From Dactylosporangium sp040689395 (GTDB taxonomy: Bacteria; Actinomycetota; Actinomycetes; Mycobacteriales; Micromonosporaceae), in contig NZ_JBFAZX010000017.1 of assembly GCF_040689395.1 (NCBI RefSeq), positions 79,294 to 143,293 on the forward strand: 64,000 nt of DNA. Direction: 5' to 3'. The position numbers and the translations under genes were made by a program. The notes under the pieces are model-generated. The model had not been told where the DNA came from. It saw nothing but the letters and a program-made list of their open reading frames with translations, and searched no databases. Below, in pieces: positions 33,140 to 41,443 of the stretch (positions within the stretch are counted from its first letter, which is position 1; each line of letters begins with the position of its first letter).

Positions 33140-36100
33140 CTATCGCGGGGAGTGGTCGACCAGGGCGATCAATTCAGCCACAACCTCGTCCGCGGTGCGG
33201 GCGTGGTCGGCGACGGCGACGAGCAGCGTCTCCAGGTCGGGGTAGCTCAGCCGCGTCGCGAGGCGCACCAGCGGCAGGTCGCTGGCCAGGCCGCGGCCCT
33301 GCTGGCGCAGCGCGAGGCCGATCGCGAGGCGGCCCAGCCGGACCTTGTTGGCGACCGTGATGGCGGGCACCTCGTGCGCCTCGAACCAGCGGCTGATGTG
33401 CAGCCGGGCGTGGGGGGTGCGGACGAAGTCGAGCCACTCCGGGGACGGCCCGCGCGCCGGTGCGTCGGCGTCGAAGTCGAACTCGTCGCGCTGCCCGGCG
33501 CGGGTGATGATCTCGACGGTGTCGCCGTCGGCGAGCGGTGACGACACGGCGGTCAGGCGGCCGTTGACCCGGGCGCCGATACATCGGTTGCCGACGTCGG
33601 CGCCGAGGATGTACGCCAGGTCGACCGGCGTCGCGTCGCAGGGCAGCAGCACCGGCCGCCCGCCGCCGGCCGTCAGCACCAGGATCTGGTCCTCGGCGAG
33701 GTCGCAGCGCAGCGACGCGATGAACTGCGCCGGGTCGGACGCCGCGGCCTCCCAGTCCAGCAGCCGGCGCAGCCAGTCCAGCTGCTCGGCCTTGGTCGCC
33801 GGGCCGAAGCGGGCGGCTGCGGAAGGGTAACGGAAGTTCGCCACGATGCCGTACTCCGCCGACTGGTGCATCTCGACGGTGCGGATGAGCACCTCGAGCG
33901 AGCGCCCCTCCGGCCCGAGGACCGTAGTGTGCAGCGACCTGTAGTTGTTGTTCTTCGGCGTGGCGATGAAGTCCTTGAACCGTCCGGGCACCGGGCGCCA
34001 CTTGCCGTGCACGGCGCCGAGCGCCGCGTAGCAGTCGGTGTCGGGCCCGTCGACGACGATCACCACGCGTGGCAGGTCGTGCGGCTCGGCGTAGTCGCCG
34101 TCGACGGTGTCCTTCCAGATCGAGTACAGGTGCCGGGGCCTGGGCGACACCGTGGCGTCGAGGCCGTACCTCTTCAGGTCGGTGCCCACGGTCGAGATGA
34201 TCTTGTCGAGGTAGCCGTCCCAGCCGACCCGCTGCCGCACGTAGTCGGCGACGACCGCGTAGCCGCTGGGGGAGACCGCGCGCAGCACCCAGTCCTCGAG
34301 CTCCCGCTTGAGCGCCTGGATGCCGAGCCGCTCGCACAGCGGGATCAAAACCTCGCGGGTGGCGGTGGCGATGCGCACCCGGCTCTTCACCGACCGCGCA
34401 TCGATCGTGCGCATGTTGTGCAGCCGGTCCGCGAGCTTGATGACCAGCACCCGCACGTCACGCCCGGCGGCGACGATCATCTTGCGGATCGTCTCGGCCT
34501 CGGCGTCGGCGCCGTAGAACATCTTGTCGAACTTCGTCACGCCGTCGACCAGCAGCGCGACCTCGCCGCCGAAGTCCCGCTCCAGCGCGCCGAGGGTGTA
34601 GTCGGTGTCCTCGACGGTGTCGTGCAGCAGCGACGCGACCAGGGTCGTGGTGTCCATGCCGAGGTCGGCCAGGATCTCGGTGACCTCGATCGGGTGCGTG
34701 ATGAACGGCTCGCCGCTCTTGCGCATCTGCCCGCGGTGCATCCGCTCGGCGGTCGCATACGCCCGGCGCAGCAGCGCGATGTCCGCCGCGGGGTGGATCT
34801 GCCGGTGTGTGCGCAGGATCGGCGCCATCGGGTCGTCGCTGGACTGCCACGGGAACATGGCCCGCAGCCGCGAGCCGATGATGGCCGTGTACGTCGACGT
34901 CGGGTCCCCTGGTACGGCCCCGCCCACGAGCGCCGAGTAGCTCGGCGGCGGCGGTACCTCGGGCGAGTCGTCGGTGGGGGGCGCGATGAGCTTCTGCCGG
35001 GGAGCCGCGTATCGGTCGTCGAGCTGCGGCTCACGCGTCTTGGGCCGCGGCAGCGCGTTCCGCTTCTTGGCGGCCGGCTCGGGCTGCGTGGTCTGCTCGC
35101 GCTGTTTGCTGTGCTCAGCCTGCTTGCTCTGGCGGGGTTGTCCGCCCGGGCCGGTCGCTTCACGGCCGGGCTCGTCGCGGCGGGTGGTGCTTCGCGCGCC
35201 GCGGTCGTGCCGTTCCTGCTGGTTGCCCCGCTGCTCGCTCTGGTGCGTGTCGCGGGGCTTGTCGTGCGGCCCGGCCTGGGGCTTGGTCTGGGGCTCGGCC
35301 TGGGGCTCGCCGGCGGCCGGGTGTTCGTCGATGACGGCGTGTCCGTCGGCGGCCGCGTGATCGCGGGTGATCGGGTGCTCGTGGGTGGCCGTGTCCATCT
35401 GTCCCGGCGGCACGTCTCCCGGGTCACCCACACCCGGCGCGCTGTCGTCGCCGCTCGGGCGCGGCCGCGTCTCGATCGCGCGGCCGTTGGCGGGCCAGTC
35501 GGACCCCCGGCGCGCCGCGGACCGCTCCTGGGCGGTCCGGTCCGCGTCCGCCTTCTCGCCTCGCACCGCCTCGGTCCGGGACGCCTCCGTCCGCCTTACA
35601 CGGTCGGGGCGCGATCCGTGCTCGTTCGCCGCGTGCTCGCTCGGCGTCCGGTCGCTCGGGACCCGGTCGTTCACGGCCCGGTCGGTCGCGGCGCGGTCCG
35701 CGGGTGCCCGGTCGTTCGGGGCTCGGTCGCTCGCGGCCCGGTCGTTCACGGGGCGGTCGGGTGCGGCGCGGTCTGCGCCTGCCCGGTCGTTCGGGGTGTG
35801 GTCTACGGGTGCCCGCTCGGGTTGCGGGGCGGGGTCGTTGAGCGCCCTGTCGTGCTGGTGGCCGCGGTCGTCCGCGGCCGGCTCGGTCCGGAGGCCCTGG
35901 TCCGCCGGTGCGCGGTCCGCGGTGCCCGGCGGGGCGGGGCGCCGGCGCGCCGGAGCCTCAGGGGCGTTGATGGCCGCGGTCGGCAGGCCCTTGGGCCCGA
36001 GGAACATCTCGCCGGCCCGGAGCGCGCCCCCGGTCCCGCCGGCCCCTGCGGTGGCGCTCGGACCGCCCGCGGCGCCGATCGCCCCGAAACCACCGGCGCC

Positions 36101-36682
36101 GCCCGCGCCGAACGCGGTCGTGCTCCCTGGGGGAGTCGTGCTTCCCGGGGGACTGATCGCGAATCCGCCGGTCCCCAGAGGGTCGACCCGGATCGTCAGC
36201 GGGCCGAGGGCCGCGACCGTCCCGTCGTCGGCTTGCAGGGCATCGTGGCTGGTCGCGGGCGAGGCGAACGCCTGGGCCGGGCCGACACGAAAATTCGGCA
36301 ACTGCGTGGGGTTGCCGTCTGACGCCGCTGGGTCCACCATGTACTCGCTGTGCGTCGCGTTCTGGCCCGAACACGGTCCGTATGGGGCGCCGTGAACGCT
36401 GGGATTGTGAATTTCGGGATCGGGTTCGTCGCCCGATCCTCGCTGTGGATCCGCACCAGTGGAAGGGTCGGAAGCGTCAGAGACATCCGGGCCGCCGAGC
36501 AGATCGGGGCCGTTCAGCACGCCGGGCCCAACGGGGCCGTGCTGAGGGCTTTGGTCATGCTGCTGGCCGGGACCGTGCTGGGCGAACGATCCGTGCTGCG
36601 GGCCATGCCCCTCGCGCACCGGGCCTGACGCGGGAGTGGGGCCCGCGCCGAAGGGCGCGCCGGACTGCAGACCGGGCTCCAT
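33140..36682 (-). CDS. RelA/SpoT homologue with very long disordered N-terminus and no ACT domain
   Basis: A 1180-residue protein. Residues 1 to ~615 are low complexity, rich in Asp, Arg, Pro, Ala, Gln and His, with many DRA and NDRA units. The HD (ppGpp hydrolase) domain follows, with THP, LLHDTVEDT (~686-694) and KLADRLHNMRT (~749-759) intact. The synthetase domain (~845-940) keeps RFKDFIATPK, YRSLHTTV and LEVLIRT but has RPRH instead of RPKH and ANFRYP instead of AAHWRYK. A TGS domain (~1000-1062) follows; then only ~120 residues remain, so the regulatory ACT domain is missing. It is probably a secondary RSH like Streptomyces RshA. ATG 36682 follows GAGGAGGT at ideal spacing. Confidence 0.9.
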   Translation of the reverse strand: MEPGLQSGAPFGAGPTPASGPVREGHGPQHGSFAQHGPGQQHDQSPQHGPVGPGVLNGPDLLGGPDVSDASDPSTGADPQRGSGDEPDPEIHNPSVHGAPYGPCSGQNATHSEYMVDPAASDGNPTQLPNFRVGPAQAFASPATSHDALQADDGTVAALGPLTIRVDPLGTGGFAISPPGSTTPPGSTTAFGAGGAGGFGAIGAAGGPSATAGAGGTGGALRAGEMFLGPKGLPTAAINAPEAPARRRPAPPGTADRAPADQGLRTEPAADDRGHQHDRALNDPAPQPERAPVDHTPNDRAGADRAAPDRPVNDRAASDRAPNDRAPADRAATDRAVNDRVPSDRTPSEHAANEHGSRPDRVRRTEASRTEAVRGEKADADRTAQERSAARRGSDWPANGRAIETRPRPSGDDSAPGVGDPGDVPPGQMDTATHEHPITRDHAAADGHAVIDEHPAAGEPQAEPQTKPQAGPHDKPRDTHQSEQRGNQQERHDRGARSTTRRDEPGREATGPGGQPRQSKQAEHSKQREQTTQPEPAAKKRNALPRPKTREPQLDDRYAAPRQKLIAPPTDDSPEVPPPPSYSALVGGAVPGDPTSTYTAIIGSRLRAMFPWQSSDDPMAPILRTHRQIHPAADIALLRRAYATAERMHRGQMRKSGEPFITHPIEVTEILADLGMDTTTLVASLLHDTVEDTDYTLGALERDFGGEVALLVDGVTKFDKMFYGADAEAETIRKMIVAAGRDVRVLVIKLADRLHNMRTIDARSVKSRVRIATATREVLIPLCERLGIQALKRELEDWVLRAVSPSGYAVVADYVRQRVGWDGYLDKIISTVGTDLKRYGLDATVSPRPRHLYSIWKDTVDGDYAEPHDLPRVVIVVDGPDTDCYAALGAVHGKWRPVPGRFKDFIATPKNNNYRSLHTTVLGPEGRSLEVLIRTVEMHQSAEYGIVANFRYPSAAARFGPATKAEQLDWLRRLLDWEAAASDPAQFIASLRCDLAEDQILVLTAGGGRPVLLPCDATPVDLAYILGADVGNRCIGARVNGRLTAVSSPLADGDTVEIITRAGQRDEFDFDADAPARGPSPEWLDFVRTPHARLHISRWFEAHEVPAITVANKVRLGRLAIGLALRQQGRGLASDLPLVRLATRLSYPDLETLLVAVADHARTADEVVAELIALVDHSPR
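35646..35800 (-). repeat. Coding repeat: Asp-Arg-Ala/Pro units in the RSH N-terminus
   Basis: About nine imperfect 18-base units (plus-strand form CGGTCGNTCGNGGCC) encode six-residue units around Asn/Ala-Asp-Arg-Ala/Pro. They lie in the disordered part of the RelA/SpoT homologue. Alternating acidic and basic residues suggest a flexible polyampholyte. Confidence 0.75.
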
Positions 36683-36793
36683 GCGGCACCTCCTCACCGA
36701 CGGGCCGGGCGGGCCGGGGTTTGGGTAGGTTCCAGCCTAGTTTCCTCTCGCGCATCCGATCGGTCATTTGAGTATGTGCGATCGTCCGATGTG

Positions 36794-38527
36794 CTACCCG
36801 TCCAAGTCATTTTGAACCGCGGCCGCGGCCTCCGCGCGGGCCAGGAACGGCCGCCACCGGGCGGCGCCGGCGGCCGGGTATGACCAGCCCACGTCGGTTT
36901 TGACCAAGCGGGTCTCGGGCCGCTCGAGCCACGCGAGGATGCGCTCGGTCTCCTCCGGTGTGGCGCGCGGCGTCGGGCCCGGGCCGGGTGCCACGGTCTC
37001 CGCTGTGGCTAAGACCACATCCACTGTCGGCTGTGGATGCGCCCTCGGGGGTGAAACGCCCGCCGCGGCGAGCCGCCCGTGTCGCACCACCGCGATCTCC
37101 CAGCCCCCGGCCGCGGCCGGGCGGGCGGCGATCAGCTCGGGCAGCGCGGACAGCGACGCGAGGCGCTGCATCCGGATCGCGGTGCGCAGGAACGCGATGA
37201 GCCGCCCCCGGATCGCCGCGGCGTCCTCGTAGCGCTCCGCGGCGGCGAGCGTCTCGATCCGGGCCATCAGCCCGCGCACCACCGGGCTCGGGTCCCCGGT
37301 GGTCGCCGTCCGGAACGGGGCCGCGGCCGCCGCCTCGTAGTCCTCGACGGAGATGCGGTGCTCGCACGGTGCCGGGCAACGGCCGAGCTCGGCCAGCGCG
37401 CACGCCGGCGTGGGCGTGCGCGGCGACAGCTTGTGGGTGCACTGCCGGATCGGCAGCGCGTCGTAGACGCCGGCCGCGGCGAGCTCGGCGCCGCGCCGCG
37501 AGCCGAACGGCCCGAGGTAGGCGGCGCCGTCGGCTTGCAGCTCGCGCACCAGGGACAGGCGCGGATAGGCCTCGGCGGTGAGCTTGAGCCACAGCACGCG
37601 CTCGGGGAACTTCGAGCGGCGGTTGTACGGCGGCTTGTGCGCCGCGATCAGCCGCAGCTCACGAACCTCGGCCTCCAGCGAGTGCGAGCACGGGATCGCC
37701 TCGACCCGCTCGGCGGCGTTGAGCATCTCGTCGATGCGGGCGCGCTTCTCCGCGGCGGTGAAGTAGCTGCGCACCCTGGTCGCGATCGAGGAACTCGTCC
37801 CGATATACAGCGGCCGGTCCTGGTGCCCACGGAACACGTAGACCCCCGGGGCGTCGGGCAGCCCCTCGGCGAGGTGCCGCTTGCGCCGCTGGGCCGGGCT
37901 GACCGCTTTGACGAACTCGATCGTGTCGCCGACGGTGTGCACCTTGAGGCTGCCGAGCCGGGCGAACAGGCCGTGCAGCACGTCCACGGTGGCGCGCGCG
38001 TCGTCGAGCGCGCGGTGGACCGGCTGGGTCGTCGCCCGGAAGTGCCGGGCCAGGGTCGACAGCTTGTGGTTGGGCACCTCGCCGGCGATGAGCGCGCGCC
38101 GGGCGATGGCGGCGGTGTCGAGCACGATCGGCTTGGGCCACGGGTAGCCGTGCCGGGCGCAGGCCGCCTTCAGAAAGCCGGTGTCATAGGGCGCGTTGTG
38201 CGCGACCCAGACGGCGCCCCGGGCGAACTCGAGGAAGCTGGGCAGGACCGTGTCGAGCTTCGGCGCCTCGACCAGCATCATCTCGGTGATGCCGGTGAGC
38301 ACCGTGATGAACGCCGGGAGCCGCTCCTCGGGGTTGACGAGCGTGCCGAACTCGCCCAGGACCTCGCCACCGCGGACCTTGACCGCGCCGATCTCGGTGA
38401 TGCCGCCGCCGTCGGGCGCGCCGCCGGTCGTCTCCAGGTCGACCACGACGAACGTGGTCGAGAAGAGCGTCGCGGCGCGCGGGTCGTCAAACAGCGCGTC
38501 CAGCGTTTCCTGGTGAAAGTCGGGCAC
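36794..38527 (-). CDS. DEDD exonuclease fused to a GIY-YIG (UvrC-like) nuclease domain
   Basis: A 577-residue fusion. Residues ~24-190 are a DnaQ-like 3'-5' exonuclease with VVVDLETTGG (Asp, Glu), HNAPYDTGFL and HRALDDARAT. Residues ~225-305 are a GIY-YIG domain like the N-terminus of UvrC: GVYVFRG, PLYIGTSSS, RVRSYF, LEAEVRELRLI and KPPYNRR. A UvrC-like Cys-containing middle (CPAPCEHR) follows, but the UvrC C-terminal RNase H-like nuclease is absent. The same architecture occurs in M. tuberculosis Rv2191 as I recall. A role in DNA repair is likely. GTG 38527 is the start. Confidence 0.92.
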   Translation of the reverse strand: MPDFHQETLDALFDDPRAATLFSTTFVVVDLETTGGAPDGGGITEIGAVKVRGGEVLGEFGTLVNPEERLPAFITVLTGITEMMLVEAPKLDTVLPSFLEFARGAVWVAHNAPYDTGFLKAACARHGYPWPKPIVLDTAAIARRALIAGEVPNHKLSTLARHFRATTQPVHRALDDARATVDVLHGLFARLGSLKVHTVGDTIEFVKAVSPAQRRKRHLAEGLPDAPGVYVFRGHQDRPLYIGTSSSIATRVRSYFTAAEKRARIDEMLNAAERVEAIPCSHSLEAEVRELRLIAAHKPPYNRRSKFPERVLWLKLTAEAYPRLSLVRELQADGAAYLGPFGSRRGAELAAAGVYDALPIRQCTHKLSPRTPTPACALAELGRCPAPCEHRISVEDYEAAAAAPFRTATTGDPSPVVRGLMARIETLAAAERYEDAAAIRGRLIAFLRTAIRMQRLASLSALPELIAARPAAAGGWEIAVVRHGRLAAAGVSPPRAHPQPTVDVVLATAETVAPGPGPTPRATPEETERILAWLERPETRLVKTDVGWSYPAAGAARWRPFLARAEAAAAVQNDLDG

Positions 38528-38563
38528 GGCCGCACACTACGGCCCGGGTGTGACAAGAAATCG

Positions 38564-39550
38564 TCAGCGCGGCGGGAAGCGCAGCTCGAAGCGCACGTCG
38601 GGCGAGCTAACGATCACGGACGTGTCCATGACGGTGGCGCCGTGCGCGCGCAGGATGCCGGCGACCGCCCGCGGTACCGGCTCGTCGGCCTCCCGGAGCC
38701 CGGCGAGGTCGGTGTGCCACTCGGGCCGGATGGTGCCACCGGCGTGACCGATCTCGATCGTGGGCACCGGTGTGCCCAGCACCCGCGCCGCGATCCGCCC
38801 GCCGGCCGGGGCGACCTTCAGCGCGCTGAAGATCACGTAGTCGAGGGCGCGGGCGAGCTTGACCGGGTCCGCGTGCACGTAGGCCGGGTCGGTGAGGCCC
38901 AGCGTGATCGCGATGTCGCGCATGTCGGCGATCCCGCGCAGCTCGTGGATGCGGGCCTCGGTCAGGTACGACAGGTCCACCGAGCGCGGCTCCAGCTCTG
39001 CGCCCGGTCCGGCTCGATGAGGCTTCGCGCTGACCGACCCGGACCAGGCGTCGGTGACCACCAGCAGGCGCAGCTCCAGCAGCTGCGTCACCTGCCGCGC
39101 CAGGGCCCGCAGCGCGCGCATCTGGTCGAGGTCGAGCCGGTGCGGGGCGTGGTCGACCACGCACAGCGTGCCGAGCGCGGCGCCGCCGGTGGTCAGCAGC
39201 GGCGCGCCGGCGTAGAAGCGGATGCCGTCGTCGGCGCGCACATACGGGTTGTCGGCGAAGCGCGCGTCGGCGGTGGCGTCGGGCACGACCATCAGGTCAC
39301 GGCCCATGATCGCGTGAGCGCAGAACGCCACCTCGCGCGGCGTCTCGTCGGCGTCGATGTCGCCGATCTTGGCCTTGAACCACTGCCGCTCGGCGTCGAC
39401 GAGCGTGACGAGCGAGATCGGCGCGCCGCAGATCTCGCTGGCGATCCGGACGATGTCGTCGAAATCGGCCTCCGGCGGCGTGTCCAGGACGGCCATCGCG
39501 CGCAGGGCGGAGAGTCGATCCGCCTCGTTCTGGGGTACCGGTGTCGCCAT
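38564..39550 (-). CDS. GAF-domain sensor-like protein
   Basis: A 328-residue cytoplasmic protein from ATG 39550, with GGGAGG upstream. Residues ~15-165 are a GAF domain: FDDIVRIASEICGAPISLVTLVD, WFKAKIG, CAHAIMGRDLMVVPDA and FYAGAPLLT, followed by GTLCVVDHAPH. The C-terminal half resembles a degenerate histidine-kinase ATPase fold (DLSYLTEARIHEL, ALDYVIFSALKVAP) but shows no clear H box or ATP-lid motif. It could be an inactive kinase or a ligand sensor. Encoded 37 bases upstream of the exonuclease fusion, same strand. Confidence 0.82.
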   Translation of the reverse strand: MATPVPQNEADRLSALRAMAVLDTPPEADFDDIVRIASEICGAPISLVTLVDAERQWFKAKIGDIDADETPREVAFCAHAIMGRDLMVVPDATADARFADNPYVRADDGIRFYAGAPLLTTGGAALGTLCVVDHAPHRLDLDQMRALRALARQVTQLLELRLLVVTDAWSGSVSAKPHRAGPGAELEPRSVDLSYLTEARIHELRGIADMRDIAITLGLTDPAYVHADPVKLARALDYVIFSALKVAPAGGRIAARVLGTPVPTIEIGHAGGTIRPEWHTDLAGLREADEPVPRAVAGILRAHGATVMDTSVIVSSPDVRFELRFPPR

Positions 39551-39687
39551 CCCAGCCTCCCAAGCCGTACACCCAATCAGGTGAAATAAGGATATGTCAG
39601 CTTTTAGTCTTTGGAGGTAGGGCGGCGTTCCGGGCGTTCCGGGGCACCATCCCGGGCGAATGTGGTCGACAATGCGACACTGGAGTG

Positions 39688-41064
39688 ATGTCTGCGCACG
39701 ACGCTCCCGACGACCTCGAGGCCGAGGTCTCGGTCGAGGCTGCGCAGACGCCCGACGACCAGGAGCCGATCCTGCCCGAGGTGGTCCGGCAGCGGGTGAT
39801 CTCGCTGGCCGCGGGTGCCATGACCGGCCTGCCGCTGGAGGAGCTACCCATGCCACTGCGGCGGGTGGCGAAGTTCGCCCCGAACCGCCGTGCGCGCCTG
39901 GGCGGGCCCGTGATCGCGATGCAGCTCTCCGGCGACCCGCTCCTGCGCCAGCGGCTCGCCACCCGGGTCGTCAACGAGGCCGGTGACCTGGGAGCCGCCA
40001 TCTTGGAGGGCGCCGCGCCGGCCGCCGCCGACCCGGTCGAGGTGGCGGCGCTGGCCTACCTCGCCCGCCCCGATGGCTGGCGGGTGCTGGTCACCGACGC
40101 CACGCAGACCCTGCGCGCCGAGGCCGAGGGCGCCATCGCCTCCGAGCGCTTCCGCGACGTGGAGCAGCGCCTCGTCCGGGCCGAGCACGACCGGGCCGTG
40201 GCCCGTGTCGAGGCCGACAAGCTGCGCGACGAGCTGGCGCGGCTGCGCGACGAGACCGCCGGCCTGCGCGAGGAGGTGCGCTCGCTGAGCAAGGTGCTGC
40301 GCGAGTCGCAGGCGAAGGAGCGCAAGGCCGTCGACATGCTCGCGGCCGAGAAGGGCCGGGCGGCGCGGTCCAACGCCGACCACGACGCGGAGCTGCGCCG
40401 GCTGCGGGCCAAGCTGGCCGAGGCCGAGACCGCCGCGGGCGCGCAGCGGCAGAGCGCCAAGGACGCCCGGGCCGTCGACGACGCGCGGCTGTGGCTGCTG
40501 CTGGAGACCATCGGCCAGGCGGCGGTCGGGCTGCGCCGCGAGCTGGCCCTCGACCCGACCGACAAGCTCCCCGCCGACTTCGTCGCCGACACCGCCGCCG
40601 ACCGGCCCGAGAACGCCTCCGGCGCCGGCTCGGCCCGCGCGCTGGACGCCGACGACCCGGCCCGCCTCGACCAGCTGCTGAGCCTGCCCAAGGCGCACAT
40701 GATCGTGGACGGCTACAACGTGACCAAGAAGGGATACGCGGAGATCTCGCTCGAGCAGCAGCGTAACCGGCTGATCGCCGGCGTGGGCGGGCTGGTGGCG
40801 CAGACGCGGGCCGAGGTCACGGTCGTCTTCGACGGCGCCGAGCGGGTGCACGGGCTGCCGCCGGCGCCGCGTGGGGTGCGCGTGCTGTTCTCCAAGAAGG
40901 GTGAGACCGCCGACGAGCTCATCCGCCGCCTGGTGCGTGCCGAGCCGCCGGGCCGCCCGATCGTGGTGATCTCCTCCGACAAGGAGGTCATCGACGGGGT
41001 GCGCCGCCACGGGGCGTACCCGCTGTCCTCAGACACGCTGCTGCGCCGCCTGTCACGGTCCTGA
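39688..41064 (+). CDS. NYN (PIN-like) domain RNA-binding or RNase protein with coiled coil
   Basis: 458 residues from ATG 39688. The N-terminal ~145 residues are helical (RVAKFAPNRRARLGG is a family mark); residues ~145-270 form a long coiled coil rich in Glu, Arg, Leu and Ala; the C-terminal ~150 residues are a YacP-like NYN domain with MIVDGYNVTKKG (first acidic residue), VVFDGAE and SSDKEV. NYN domains are metal-dependent nucleases related to PIN. Widespread in actinobacteria as predicted RNA-binding protein. It is divergent from the GAF gene. Confidence 0.88.
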   Translation: MSAHDAPDDLEAEVSVEAAQTPDDQEPILPEVVRQRVISLAAGAMTGLPLEELPMPLRRVAKFAPNRRARLGGPVIAMQLSGDPLLRQRLATRVVNEAGDLGAAILEGAAPAAADPVEVAALAYLARPDGWRVLVTDATQTLRAEAEGAIASERFRDVEQRLVRAEHDRAVARVEADKLRDELARLRDETAGLREEVRSLSKVLRESQAKERKAVDMLAAEKGRAARSNADHDAELRRLRAKLAEAETAAGAQRQSAKDARAVDDARLWLLLETIGQAAVGLRRELALDPTDKLPADFVADTAADRPENASGAGSARALDADDPARLDQLLSLPKAHMIVDGYNVTKKGYAEISLEQQRNRLIAGVGGLVAQTRAEVTVVFDGAERVHGLPPAPRGVRVLFSKKGETADELIRRLVRAEPPGRPIVVISSDKEVIDGVRRHGAYPLSSDTLLRRLSRS

Positions 41065-41146
41065 CCTGGGCTTTCCCATTTTTGTCGTACCCCGCCGTTA
41101 CCGTTAGTGCTATCGGGTTCACCGATGGATCGGTATTGGAGGAGTG

Positions 41147-41434
41147 ATGCTCGTCGACTGCGAAAGCTGCTCGGTGCGCGGCACCGCCTGCAGCGGTTGC
41201 ATGGTGACCCTGCTGCTCGGCACCCCACCGTATGCCCAGTCCGGCCCGACGGGGCTCCGCGCCGCCCGACCCGGACCAGGCGCGTTTCACCAGCTCGGCG
41301 CCGAGGAGGCGCGCGCCGTCGAGGTCCTCGAGCTGGCCGGGTTCGAGGTCACCGTGCTGGAGCCCACCCACTTCGAGGCCGTGCCCGTCGCCCCTGTCCC
41401 CGCACCTCGGCGCCGTCGCGGGCGCGCCGCATAG
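41147..41434 (+). CDS. Small Cys-rich protein, function unknown
   Basis: A 95-residue protein from ATG 41147, with TGGAGG five bases upstream. The N-terminus carries CESCSVRGTACSGC, two CxxC pairs that could bind zinc or a small Fe-S cluster. The rest is Ala/Pro-rich with a helical AEEARAVEVLELAGFEVTV and a basic end. I recognise similar small proteins behind NYN genes in actinomycetes, but no function. It precedes the M48 protease by 9 bases, same strand. Confidence 0.72.
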   Translation: MLVDCESCSVRGTACSGCMVTLLLGTPPYAQSGPTGLRAARPGPGAFHQLGAEEARAVEVLELAGFEVTVLEPTHFEAVPVAPVPAPRRRRGRAA

Positions 41435-41443
41435 GCTGACGCC

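Noticed and set aside
33866..36322. Plus-strand open frame of ~800 codons opposite the RelA/SpoT homologue
   Set aside because: Antisense of the catalytic domains and repeats; Val/Arg/Gly-rich with no motif. The minus strand has the ideal ribosome site and the HD and TGS domains.
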